Shown: positions 1 to 7,042, counted from the stretch's first letter. The stretch is DNA of 10,836 bases from Hyphomicrobiales bacterium (GCA_017304505.1 JAFKKQ010000332.1:1-10836); one strand, 5' to 3'. Made by a program: numbers and translations. The notes: generated by a model from the sequence alone, not told the origin.

Positions 1-695
1 TGATCGTGCTGACCATCGCGCCGGAAGCGCTGGTGCATCCGAGCTTTCAAATGTCGTTTGCGGCGACCCTCGGGCTGGTGGCGCTGGTGCAACTCGGGAT
101 GCCGCGCCTGTTCGCAAGCCCCGATCACACCGCGACGGCACGCGTGGCGCTGTGGGGCGGCCGCGAGATATCCATGCTGCTGCTGGCCTCCCTGGTGGCG
201 GGCCTTGCCACCACGCCTTACGCGGCGTTTCATTTCCATCGGGTGACGCCCTATGGCGTGCTCGCCAATCTGGCGGCGATGCCGGTGGTCTCCGCGCTGG
301 TGATGCCGGCGGGCCTGCTCGGTCTGCTCGCGATGCCGTTCGGTTTCGATGGCGTGTTCTGGTGGATCATGGGCATCGGCATCGACTGGATGATAGCGGT
401 CACGCAATGGGTGTCAGCCTTGCCGGGCGCGGTCGGCCGTGTGCCGGCGTTCGGCATCGGCCCGCTGATTGCCGCAAGTTGCGGCATCATCCTGCTCGGC
501 CTGCTGCGGACGCCGTTGCGCTATGCCGGCGTGGCGCTGCTGCTGATCTCGGCGGTATGGGCGGCGAAGGTGCCACAGCCGGATATCCTGATCGCCGCCG
601 ACGGCCGCACCATCGGCGTTCGCGGCCAGGACGGCAAATTGCAGCTGATCCGCGCCGCCCGCGGCGCCTCAAAGGACGGTTTTCTCGTCAGGTAA
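1..695 (+). CDS. comEC: ComEC/Rec2 family competence membrane protein, 5'-partial, ended by an early stop
   Basis: This is the inner-membrane channel family that moves single-stranded DNA into the cytoplasm during natural transformation; in many alphaproteobacteria the gene is kept without proven competence. The reading frame is open at the left edge, so the 5' half lies outside the window. The visible part begins in the conserved competence-domain core: a HPSFQMSFAATLGL stretch fits the family's P-x-F-x-x-SF-x-A-x-x-GL signature. Counting from the codon at position 6, hydrophobic segments lie near residues 16-36, 55-75, 88-108, 117-137, 151-167 and 171-187. A soluble tail starting near residue 190 (PDILIAADGRT) follows, as in rhizobial ComEC. 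The frame stops at TAA 693-695, but the same frame continues as coding-like sequence to 1103, so the protein as written lacks about 135 C-terminal residues. Family assignment is strong; whether the truncated product works is unknown. Confidence 0.85.
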   Translation, partial: IVLTIAPEALVHPSFQMSFAATLGLVALVQLGMPRLFASPDHTATARVALWGGREISMLLLASLVAGLATTPYAAFHFHRVTPYGVLANLAAMPVVSALVMPAGLLGLLAMPFGFDGVFWWIMGIGIDWMIAVTQWVSALPGAVGRVPAFGIGPLIAASCGIILLGLLRTPLRYAGVALLLISAVWAAKVPQPDILIAADGRTIGVRGQDGKLQLIRAARGASKDGFLVR

Positions 696-1103
696 TGGCT
701 GGCCGGGGATGCCGACGCGCGAACGGCCACCGATTGCGACGACACTGGCTGCGTGGCGCAGGGGGCGGGAGGCGCGTTCGTGGCACTCGCGCTGCGGCCG
801 GAGGCGCTTGGCGATGATTGCGAACGTGCGGCGCTGGTGGTGACGACAAGGCAGGCGCCCGCGGCCTGCGGGGCCTCGGTGATCTCTGCGGAGCGGCTGC
901 GCCGGCAGGGCGCGCTGGCGCTGCGGCGAAGCGGCAGCGGATTTACCGTCGATGCCGTCAAGCCCGGGGGTATCGACCGTCCCTGGTCACCGGCGATCGC
1001 CGGCGAGGGGGACACGGACGCAACGCTCCGCGCGCCGCGCCTCACGGCGCCGCGCACCATCGATGCCACGCCTTCGGAAGCCGATCTGCAGGCCGAGGAG
1101 TAG
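696..1103 (+). pseudogene. comEC: C-terminal remainder of comEC, separated by an in-frame TAA
   Basis: This stretch is in exactly the same frame as the upstream comEC segment and runs 135 codons without another stop to TAG at 1101-1103. Its translation (starting WLAGDADARTATDC, later CERAALVV and GALALRRSGSGF) matches the degenerate soluble domain that I recall at the C-terminus of Bradyrhizobium-type ComEC proteins. From memory, relatives carry a glutamate at the position of the TAA, in a context like R-E-W-L-A. The third codon positions remain very GC-rich and there is no frameshift, so the damage looks recent, or is a sequencing error. Re-initiation at GTG 753 is conceivable but has no convincing ribosome-binding site. 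The 3' end lies 3 nt from the stop of the convergent gene at 1107. Confidence 0.75.
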
Positions 1104-1106
1104 GAC

Positions 1107-1529
1107 TCAGCCGGTGAAGATCGACGTCGCGGGCGCCGTGCCGGCCTCGGTCGCCGTGCGCTCGGGGAGCGGCTTGGCCACCGGCAATTGCAGCACGGTC
1201 ACGCGCTGGCCTTCGCACAGCTGCGTCACCAGCACATGGCTTCCGTCGGGAAACTCGATCGCGTCGTGATGCCGTTCCCTGATGTGCGGATTGATGGTGT
1301 TGAACTTGCCGACGCGGAAGCCGATGGTCTTGGTCCAGATCCAACGGCTGTCATATTTGACGTCCTGCGCGAACGCCAGTTCGGTTCCGGGCAGCATGCA
1401 GACCGCGACCTCGGGCTGGCTCTCGCTTGCAAAGCCGCGCGTCGACGTCCCACGGAAGGTGGTTGATATCAGCGTCTCTCCGACCACGGCAGGACGCGTC
1501 GCCATGGCATGCAGACTATAGTCACACAT
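1107..1529 (-). CDS. uncharacterised 140-aa protein (MCDYSLHA type)
   Basis: I do not know a function for this protein. Similar short proteins starting MCDYSLH are, from memory, annotated as hypothetical in Bradyrhizobium-like genomes. It has no signal peptide and no membrane segment. It mixes short beta-like stretches (VAVCMLPGTELAF; VLVTQLCEGQRVTVLQLP) with a His/Asp/Glu patch (RERHHDAIEFPDGSH) and ends in a low-complexity Ala/Thr/Pro tail. Three cysteines and the HHD cluster could bind a metal, but that is speculation. I chose ATG 1529 because a strong site, GAGGGAG (complement of 1537-1543), sits 7 nt upstream. The frame also extends to 1601, but the extra 24 residues have no such site and run through a hairpin leader. 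It lies 109 nt downstream of the glycosyltransferase at 1639-2739 on the same strand, so it could be co-transcribed or have its own leader. Confidence 0.75.
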   Translation of the reverse strand: MCDYSLHAMATRPAVVGETLISTTFRGTSTRGFASESQPEVAVCMLPGTELAFAQDVKYDSRWIWTKTIGFRVGKFNTINPHIRERHHDAIEFPDGSHVLVTQLCEGQRVTVLQLPVAKPLPERTATEAGTAPATSIFTG

Positions 1530-1561
1530 CGGATCGCTCCCTCGTATGAGATAGCCGACCC

Positions 1562-1586
1562 GTGCCTCCCCTGAGGCACAGGCCTC
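1562..1586 (-). promoter_or_regulatory. leader with two mutually exclusive hairpins
   Basis: GTGCCTC (1562-1568) and GAGGCAC (1573-1579) form a perfect 7-bp stem with a 4-nt loop. The arm GAGGC (1573-1577) can instead pair with GCCTC at 1582-1586, giving a 5-bp stem with a 4-nt loop. In the minus-strand RNA the order is GAGGC, GCCTC, GAGGC, ending 32 nt before the ATG at 1529. The stable hairpin may end the upstream glycosyltransferase transcript, or the pair may act as an attenuator. There is no T-run after it. The pairing is seen directly; the function is inferred. Confidence 0.35.
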
Positions 1587-1633
1587 TATCAGAGTGGACA
1601 TGCGACAAGTCTATTCCCGTTCGGGGCAATTGT

Positions 1634-1648
1634 GCGGCCTAAGGCCGC
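1634..1648 (-). terminator. hairpin overlapping the glycosyltransferase stop codon
   Basis: GCGGCCT-A-AGGCCGC is a perfect inverted repeat with a 1-nt centre; as RNA it folds as GCGGC/GCCGC around a 5-nt loop. It contains the TAG (complement of 1639-1641) of the minus-strand glycosyltransferase. No U-tract follows on the minus strand, so it may protect or process the RNA 3' end, or be a Rho-linked stop, rather than a classical intrinsic terminator. Confidence 0.35.
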
Positions 1649-2739
1649 GGCGTTCGATCACAAACGCGATACGGCGGCGGGCTTTCGTTGGCGACCAGGC
1701 GAAGACGCGGGGCTTCCCCCTGCATCAGCTCGCGATAGACCTCCAGATAGTCCTGGGCCATGCGCCGCGCGGTGAAACGCTGCTCGAAGCGCTTGCGTAT
1801 CTCGGTGCGGGAGAGCTTGGACAGTCGGTGCACAACACCCACCGCGCTCCGCTCGTCTTCGACGATGAATCCGGTCAGGCCATCCTCGATGATTTCCGGC
1901 ACGGAACCACGGTTGAAAGCGATAACCGGGGTGCCGCAAGCCATCGCTTCGATCATCACCAGACCGAACGGCTCCGGCCAGTCGATCGGCACCAGCAATG
2001 CGAGCGCGCCGCTCAGGAACTTAGACTTCTGCCCGTCGCCGATCTCACCGATGTACTCGATATCCTTGCCGTCGATCAGAGGCCGGATGATCCCTTCGTA
2101 ATATTCGCGGTCGACTTTGTCGACCTTGGCCGCAATCTTGAGGGGGATGCCGCATTGCCGGGCGATGTGGATCGCGCGGTCGAGGCCCTTTTCCGGCGCG
2201 ATGCGTCCGAGGAACGCAAAATACTCCTGCCTCATCGGCTGCGGCGTCAACAACCGTTCCGGTAATCCGTGGTGGATTGTGCGGACCCAGCCTGCGTGCG
2301 GAACCGGGCGACGCTGCGAATCGGAAATCGAAACCACAGGGGTCGACGGGAAGGTGGCGAACACCGGTTGGTGTTCGGGTAGGTCAAGCCTGCCATGCAG
2401 CGTGGTCACGAATGATGTCGACTGCCGGGAGAAAAGTGAAAAAGGGTAGTAGTCGAGATGGAAGTGGAGGAAATCGAAGTCGTTGGCGCGCTGGCGGACG
2501 CGCTCCAGCATCATCATGTGCAAGGCATTCGGGTCGCGAACCGAGCTGTCGAACCGCAGCGCCTTGGGCCAGGGCGCTTCGAGCGTGGCCGAAGTGTGCG
2601 AATCGCCGCTTGCGTACAGGGTCACGTCGTGACCCATCGCGACGAGTTCCTCAGTCAGCCAGTGTACGACACGCTCCGTGCCGCCGTAGAGCTTGGGCGG
2701 AATAGCTTCGGTCAAAGGCGCAATCTGGGCGAGGCGCAT
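1639..2739 (-). CDS. glycosyltransferase family 4 (GT-B fold)
   Basis: This is a 366-aa retaining GT-B glycosyltransferase of the GT4 type. Such enzymes transfer a sugar from a nucleotide-sugar donor to a lipid-linked or other acceptor on the cytoplasmic side of the membrane. The N-terminal Rossmann half opens with MRLAQIAPLTEAIPP and the loop GGTER (19-23). The C-terminal donor-binding half carries FLGRIAPEKG (176-185, with Arg179 and Lys184 placed to bind donor phosphate). It also has the E-x7-E motif EPFGLVMIE (256-264) followed by AMACGTPV. The ATG is supported by AAGGAG (complement of 2745-2750) 5 nt upstream. The basic, proline-rich tail after residue 340 looks disordered. It is divergent from the ABC exporter and faces away from the rest of the cluster, so its place in the same pathway is likely but not proven. 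Donor and acceptor sugars cannot be read from the sequence. Confidence 0.9.
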   Translation of the reverse strand: MRLAQIAPLTEAIPPKLYGGTERVVHWLTEELVAMGHDVTLYASGDSHTSATLEAPWPKALRFDSSVRDPNALHMMMLERVRQRANDFDFLHFHLDYYPFSLFSRQSTSFVTTLHGRLDLPEHQPVFATFPSTPVVSISDSQRRPVPHAGWVRTIHHGLPERLLTPQPMRQEYFAFLGRIAPEKGLDRAIHIARQCGIPLKIAAKVDKVDREYYEGIIRPLIDGKDIEYIGEIGDGQKSKFLSGALALLVPIDWPEPFGLVMIEAMACGTPVIAFNRGSVPEIIEDGLTGFIVEDERSAVGVVHRLSKLSRTEIRKRFEQRFTARRMAQDYLEVYRELMQGEAPRLRLVANESPPPYRVCDRTPRP

Positions 2740-2892
2740 CGGCGCTCCTTCGTGGGTTACGGCAAGCCCCCCGGCTAGCGAGTGGTGGTCCCGTTAGCTA
2801 AATCGCAGATGGCAACAAAGTTTGCGCCGCAGAAAAAAATCTTTTCCCTCGACGTGGAACTTTCTTCCGGCGGCAACGTCGCCCATCAGCCG

Positions 2893-2931
2893 GTCTTGCC
2901 ACCGTGTCTTGCCGCCAGGTCTTGCCGCCAT
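2893..2931. repeat. three tandem 13-bp direct repeats
   Basis: Three adjacent 13-bp units start at 2893, 2906 and 2919 and share GTCTTGCCRCC; the last two bases vary (GT, AG, AT). Units 2 and 3 are identical over their first 11 bases and unit 1 differs at one base. A 13-nt period does not keep reading frame, in agreement with the noncoding setting between the divergent start codons at 2739 and 3028. It could be a cluster of regulator half-sites or a slippage product. A related GGCGGCAA core occurs on the plus strand near 2876-2883. Confidence 0.6.
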
Positions 2932-2945
2932 GAGGCGTTCATACG

Positions 2946-2985
2946 TTCGACAAAAATCGCGCACGATTATCTGTCGAGTGTCGAA
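2946..2985. promoter_or_regulatory. nested inverted repeat upstream of the ABC exporter
   Basis: The order is CGACA (2948-2952), 2 nt, AATCG (2955-2959), 4 nt, CGATT (2964-2968), 3 nt, TGTCG (2972-2976). The arms pair outer to outer and inner to inner. A second TGTCGAA (2979-2985) also complements TTCGACA (2946-2952). The block ends 42 nt before the exporter ATG, where an operator or 5' UTR hairpin would act. No convincing -35/-10 pair was found, and nothing links it to a named regulator. Confidence 0.35.
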
Positions 2986-3027
2986 AGAGGACGACGTTGA
3001 AATCAGGATATTGAGATCAGCAATCGG

Positions 3028-4788
3028 ATGAACGATCCTTATCATTATGTAGAGCGGCCTTTCGCTTTCATGTTCCGTTATATGAGGCTGCGGCCAGCCG
3101 CTCACGCCGTAATCGTCGCCATCGTGCTGGCAGCGGTAACATGTTCCGTCGCCACGCAATACGGCGTCAAATATCTGGTCGATGCCCTGTCGGGTTTCGC
3201 GGGATCGGCCGTCGTTTGGTCGGCATTTCTTATCCTGGTGTCGCTGATTGCCGCCGACAATTTGCTGTGGCGGCTGGCAGGATGGATCGCCAGCTACACG
3301 TTTGTCCGCGTGACGGGGGACGTGCGCCGCGACCTGTTTCGCCACCTGACCGGCCATGCGCCAAGCTATTTCGCCAATCGAATGCCGGGCACGCTGACCA
3401 GCCGCGTCACGGCCACTTCGAATGCCGTTTATACCGTCGAGAACATGTTCGTCTGGAACGTGCTGCCGCCCTGCGTGGCGAGCGTGGCAGCCATTGCGCT
3501 TGTGGTGACCATCAGCCCGCTCATGGCGTCCGTGCTGGTGGTCGTGGCGGGCGCGATGATCATCCTGATGTTCCACATGGCGGCGGCCGGACGGCCGCTT
3601 CATCACGATTTCGCGAATAAAGCCGCCGCTGTCGACGGCGAGATGATGGATGTCATCAGCAATCTGCCGCTGGTCAATGCCTTCTGCGGCATCGGCCGCG
3701 AGCATCGCCGGTTTGACGCCATTGTCGATCACGAGATGGCGGCCCGTCGACGCAGCCTGCTGTATCTGGAACGGCTCAGAATCCTGCACGCGGTGATTAC
3801 AATCTGCCTGATCGTCGGACTTGCGGCCTGGGCCATCCTGCTCTGGCAGCGCGGTGCGGCGACGACCGGCGACGTGGTTCTGGCCTGCACGCTCGGACTG
3901 TCCATCCTGCATGCGACGCGCGATCTTGCGGTGGCGCTGGTCGATGTGACGCAGCACATCGCCCGGCTGGCCGAAGCTCTGGAGACCCTGTTGGTGCCGC
4001 ACGAGTTGCGCGATCATCCCGAGGCGACGCCGCTGGTCAAGCATGCCGCCAGGGTTGCGTTTGAGAACGTCGTATTCCGTTACCCCGACGGGCATGAGAT
4101 CTTCGATGGTCTTTCGCTGGAACTCGAGCCCGGCCAGCGCGTCGGGCTGGTCGGTCAATCCGGCGGCGGAAAGTCCACGCTGTTCGCACTGCTGCAGCGT
4201 CAATACGACTTGCAGGGCGGCCGCATCCTGATCGACGGCCAGGATATCTCGCGCGTGACGCAGCGGAGCTTGCGGGAGGCCATCGCGGTGGTGCCGCAGG
4301 ACATCATGCTGTTCCACCGCTCCGTCATGGAGAACATCCGCTACGGCAGGCCGGATGCGTCCGACGATATGGTGTTCGAGGCGGCGGTCGCGGCGCGGTG
4401 CGATTTCATCGAAGCCTTGCCCGAAGGGATCGACACGATCGTCGGCGACCGAGGCGTGAAGCTTTCCGGCGGCCAGCGCCAGCGCATTGCCGTGGCGCGC
4501 GCCTTCCTTAAGGATGCGCCGCTGCTGCTTCTGGACGAGGCGACATCGGCGCTCGACGCCGAATCCGAAGAAGCCATTCGCGATGCCGTGGCCCGCCTCA
4601 TGAGCGGGCGGACCGTCATCGCCATTGCCCATCGCCTGTCGACCGTCCGCAACTTCGACCGCGTTGTCGTGCTGCACGATGGCCGGGTGCTGGAGGATGG
4701 CTCGCCGGACCACCTGATGCGGCGCAACGGGCCCTACAGCCGGCTGGTTCGGCGCGAGATGATCCGCCTCGCCAGCAGCGCTGCGTAA
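3028..4788 (+). CDS. ABC exporter, fused permease and ATPase (MsbA/PglK-like architecture)
   Basis: This 586-aa half-transporter should work as a homodimer in the inner membrane, using ATP to move a lipid-like or lipid-linked substrate outward. The N-terminal type-I exporter domain has hydrophobic segments near 25-45, 63-85, 140-160, 162-182, 253-273 and 283-303. The ATPase domain, from about residue 343, is complete: Walker A GQSGGGKST (376-384), Q-loop Gln424 in VVPQD, signature LSGGQ (479-483), Walker B LLLLDE (499-504), D-loop SALD (507-510) and switch His535. The length matches the family's usual 560-620 residues. The ATG at 3028 has only a weak ribosome-binding site (AGGAT/GAG, poorly spaced), but the N-terminus MNDPYHYVERPFAF resembles relatives as I recall them. 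A zinc-ribbon methyltransferase follows after 33 nt, suggesting one operon. With glycosyltransferases on both sides and no Wzx in view, flipping a lipid-linked glycan is a reasonable inference; the substrate is not known. Confidence 0.9.
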   Translation: MNDPYHYVERPFAFMFRYMRLRPAAHAVIVAIVLAAVTCSVATQYGVKYLVDALSGFAGSAVVWSAFLILVSLIAADNLLWRLAGWIASYTFVRVTGDVRRDLFRHLTGHAPSYFANRMPGTLTSRVTATSNAVYTVENMFVWNVLPPCVASVAAIALVVTISPLMASVLVVVAGAMIILMFHMAAAGRPLHHDFANKAAAVDGEMMDVISNLPLVNAFCGIGREHRRFDAIVDHEMAARRRSLLYLERLRILHAVITICLIVGLAAWAILLWQRGAATTGDVVLACTLGLSILHATRDLAVALVDVTQHIARLAEALETLLVPHELRDHPEATPLVKHAARVAFENVVFRYPDGHEIFDGLSLELEPGQRVGLVGQSGGGKSTLFALLQRQYDLQGGRILIDGQDISRVTQRSLREAIAVVPQDIMLFHRSVMENIRYGRPDASDDMVFEAAVAARCDFIEALPEGIDTIVGDRGVKLSGGQRQRIAVARAFLKDAPLLLLDEATSALDAESEEAIRDAVARLMSGRTVIAIAHRLSTVRNFDRVVVLHDGRVLEDGSPDHLMRRNGPYSRLVRREMIRLASSAA

Positions 4789-4821
4789 CCGGGCGTCGGC
4801 CCATCCAGCAGGAGTTGCAAA

Positions 4822-5745
4822 TTGTCTACGATCTCACCTTACATCTCCGCCACCGGCGATCCGCTCGCGCAGCTCGACGATCAGCCCGTGCAGCTTGTGG
4901 AATCGACGGAGGCGATAGCCTGTCCGCTGTGCCACGCATGGGACCGGCATCCGTGGGGCGCCGAAAATGGTTTTGAGGCCGTGAAGTGCCTGCAATGCGG
5001 CCTGGTCTATGTCACGCCGCGCCCCAAGCTTGGCGAGATCAGCGAGGCCAACAAGATCGGCGAGCATCGCACAGCGGAAGGATCGCTCAATGTCGTGTAC
5101 CGACGGAGCGCCCGCAAGATTCGACACTATCGCCATATTGTAAAGCTGATGTTCGGGCCCGAACTCGATGCGGGTGTGCCGTTGTCGTGGCTCGATGTCG
5201 GCGCGGGCTACGGCGAGATGATCGAGGCGGTGGCAGGCGTGCTGCCGCAGGGAAGCCGCATTGAAGGTATCGAGCCGATGCAGCCCAAGGTGGATCGGGC
5301 ACGGGCCTTGAATCTGCCGGTATCGAATACGCCGCTTGCAGCAATGGAGCGGCGTTTTGATGTGGTCTCGCTCATCAACGTGTTTTCGCACCTGCCGGAT
5401 TTCGATGCGTTTCTTGCCGACCTGCGCCGTGTGATGAACGACGGCGCCGTCTTATTCATCGAAACCGGCAACGGCGGCGACCTCACGACCTCGGCGGATT
5501 ATCCGGATCGCCTTTATCTGCCCGATCACTTGGTTTTTGCCGGCGTCGACCACGTGAGCCAGTTCTTGCAACGGAACGGGTTCGACGTGTCGGGCGTGCA
5601 CTCGCTTCGGCTGGATACGCTCGGATGGATGGCGAAGAACATCGCGAAGCGCGTCATGGGGCGGGATGCGAAGCTGTCCGTGCCGCTTTCGTCGCCGTTC
5701 CGCACCGTGTTCTTCAAGGCCCGGTTGCAACCCCGGAAGAACTAA
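4822..5745 (+). CDS. class I SAM-dependent methyltransferase with N-terminal zinc ribbon
   Basis: This 307-aa soluble enzyme is expected to move a methyl group from S-adenosylmethionine to a sugar, glycan or related small molecule. Residues 34-59 hold two CxxC pairs (CPLC 34-37 and CLQC 56-59) that should bind one zinc, as in other polysaccharide-cluster methyltransferases. SAM-binding motif I is LDVGAGYGEM (124-133), and an acidic residue closes strand 2 (Glu151 in IEGIEPM). Motif IV lies in FDVVSLINVFSHLPD (179-193), followed by the HLVFAGVDHVSQFLQRNGF segment typical of this fold. Start choice: TTG 4822 has AGGAG at 4810-4814, 7 nt upstream. It lies 33 nt after the ABC exporter and is probably co-transcribed with it. 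At 307 residues it is shorter than the roughly 410-residue TylC3/NovU-type sugar C-methyltransferases that share a zinc-binding N-terminus, so the exact reaction is open. Confidence 0.87.
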   Translation: MSTISPYISATGDPLAQLDDQPVQLVESTEAIACPLCHAWDRHPWGAENGFEAVKCLQCGLVYVTPRPKLGEISEANKIGEHRTAEGSLNVVYRRSARKIRHYRHIVKLMFGPELDAGVPLSWLDVGAGYGEMIEAVAGVLPQGSRIEGIEPMQPKVDRARALNLPVSNTPLAAMERRFDVVSLINVFSHLPDFDAFLADLRRVMNDGAVLFIETGNGGDLTTSADYPDRLYLPDHLVFAGVDHVSQFLQRNGFDVSGVHSLRLDTLGWMAKNIAKRVMGRDAKLSVPLSSPFRTVFFKARLQPRKN

Positions 5746-5751
5746 CGAACG

Positions 5752-5768
5752 CAGCCCGCACGCGGCTG
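5752..5768. terminator. possible bidirectional hairpin between convergent genes
   Basis: CAGCC (5752-5756) and GGCTG (5764-5768) flank a 7-nt loop in the 29-nt gap between the methyltransferase stop and the stop of the minus-strand glycosyltransferase. It is GC-rich but short and has no T-run, so it is only a weak candidate. Confidence 0.25.
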
Positions 5769-5774
5769 GCGATG

Positions 5775-7016
5775 TTATCGGGCCGCAACCCTCAACTGCG
5801 GCTCGTGACGTCGCCGCGGACCCGTTGTCAGCCGCTCACACAGCCGCTCGAACCGGTCGGCGATGCTCGAAATGTCATACGTCCGTTCGGCGTAAGCGCG
5901 TGCCTGTTGTCCGGTCTGCCGGCGAAGCGGCTCGTCGTCGAGATAGGCGAGAACGGCGTCGCCCATCGCTGCGTTGTCGTCGGGCGGCACCACGCGGCCG
6001 CCGCCGCTGTCGCGGACGGATTGTGCTGCGAGATTCTGCCAGGGCGCGGACAAGACGACAGGACGGCCGGCGCAGAGGTAGGACGTCACCTTCGACGGCA
6101 CGAACAGCACGCCGGCCTTGGCATCGACCAGCCCCAGGAGCACGTCCGCGCTGGCGAGAATGTCGCCATAGGCCTCGTAAGGCTGGAACGGCAGAACACG
6201 CAAGTTGCCAAGTGAGCGCGATTGCGCCTCGTGCGCCACGCGATCGGCGCCCTCTCCCTCGGCGATCACCAGCACGACGGCATCGGGCTCGCTGCGAAGG
6301 CGCTCCGCCAGTTCGACGAGCGGCATCGGGCTTTCCATCGGGCCGAGTGTGCCGACGTACAGCGCCACTTTCTTGTCGGCGATATTCTGGGCACGTGACC
6401 AGGCATTGTCCTTTGGCCCCGGCGTGACGCTGTCGAGTGGCGCCCAGTTACGGACCACCATGCACTGCCGGTCGTAGACATCCCAGCTTTCCGCCAGGAT
6501 CGCCAACAGGTCGTCCGCGATGGGGATGACGGCATCGCTGCGTTGCAGGAGCCGCTGCTCCAGCGCGTGATAATAGCCGCCGACGGCGATGTTGAGCAGT
6601 GCGGTCCGACCCTCGATCGACTGGTCGAGCAGCACCGACTGGAAGTCCTGCATCCAGTAAACAAACGGCGTTTGCGCGCGCCGGCAGGCCAGTTGCACGC
6701 CGCGCTGGACGTCGAGCGGATTGTTGCAAGCGATCACGACGTCCGGATGAAACGCCATCGCCCGTTTGGCAACGATCCGCCCGAAGCGCGCCTCCTGGAA
6801 ACGCTGACCGAAGAAGGATGCCGATGGGCGCGCGCCGTGGGTCAGACCTTCGATGGTGAAGTTCGCAGAATCGTCCGGCCGCCGGCGCAGGTCTGCTTTT
6901 GGCGACTGTGCATCGCTTGAATAAAGATGCAGGACGTCGTGCCCGCGTGCGGCCAGCGCGCGGCTCAGTTGCACTTGCGGGGCGTGACCGAGATGGTCAT
7001 TGACGACGATGCGCAC
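5775..7016 (-). CDS. GT4-like glycosyltransferase (WbuB-type)
   Basis: This 413-aa GT-B glycosyltransferase probably adds an early sugar to the lipid carrier primed by its upstream neighbour. The N-terminal half begins MRIVVNDHLGHAPQVQLSRAL and includes the FVYWMQDFQS stretch (118-127) shared by WbuB-like enzymes. The C-terminal half has YVGTLGPMES (220-229) at the donor loop. It also has VPSKVTSYLCAGRPVVLSAP (306-325), where classical GT4 enzymes carry E-x7-E and a CG-PV turn; here a PSK replaces the usual first glutamate region. The final 20 residues are basic. The start is GTG at 7016, with AGGG (complement of 7022-7025) 5 nt upstream. It follows the priming transferase gene by 39 nt on the same strand, so the two form a likely operon. 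Sugar specificity cannot be stated. Confidence 0.88.
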   Translation of the reverse strand: MRIVVNDHLGHAPQVQLSRALAARGHDVLHLYSSDAQSPKADLRRRPDDSANFTIEGLTHGARPSASFFGQRFQEARFGRIVAKRAMAFHPDVVIACNNPLDVQRGVQLACRRAQTPFVYWMQDFQSVLLDQSIEGRTALLNIAVGGYYHALEQRLLQRSDAVIPIADDLLAILAESWDVYDRQCMVVRNWAPLDSVTPGPKDNAWSRAQNIADKKVALYVGTLGPMESPMPLVELAERLRSEPDAVVLVIAEGEGADRVAHEAQSRSLGNLRVLPFQPYEAYGDILASADVLLGLVDAKAGVLFVPSKVTSYLCAGRPVVLSAPWQNLAAQSVRDSGGGRVVPPDDNAAMGDAVLAYLDDEPLRRQTGQQARAYAERTYDISSIADRFERLCERLTTGPRRRHEPQLRVAAR

Positions 7017-7042
7017 GGTTGCCCTGAGCTGTGACCCTTCGG

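Noticed and set aside
753..1103. Separate 116-codon gene starting at GTG 753
   Set aside because: It is in the same frame as comEC and looks like the severed C-terminal domain, with no convincing ribosome-binding site of its own.
1530..1601. Upstream extension of the 140-aa hypothetical protein
   Set aside because: The extra 24 residues cover the hairpin leader, and the strong ribosome-binding site sits before ATG 1529.
1594..2265. Plus-strand open frame of 223 codons
   Set aside because: Antisense to the GT4 glycosyltransferase, whose conserved motifs prove the minus-strand gene.
2937..2948. GTTC-N4-GTTC as an alphaproteobacterial LexA (SOS) box
   Set aside because: The LexA site in this group is GTTC-N7-GTTC; the spacing here is 4, so it does not fit.
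2794..4713. Long open frame of 639 codons on the minus strand
   Set aside because: It lies antisense to the ABC exporter, whose motifs are complete. Its product is a His/Asp/Gln/Arg-rich shadow with no recognisable domain, as GC-rich codon bias often produces.
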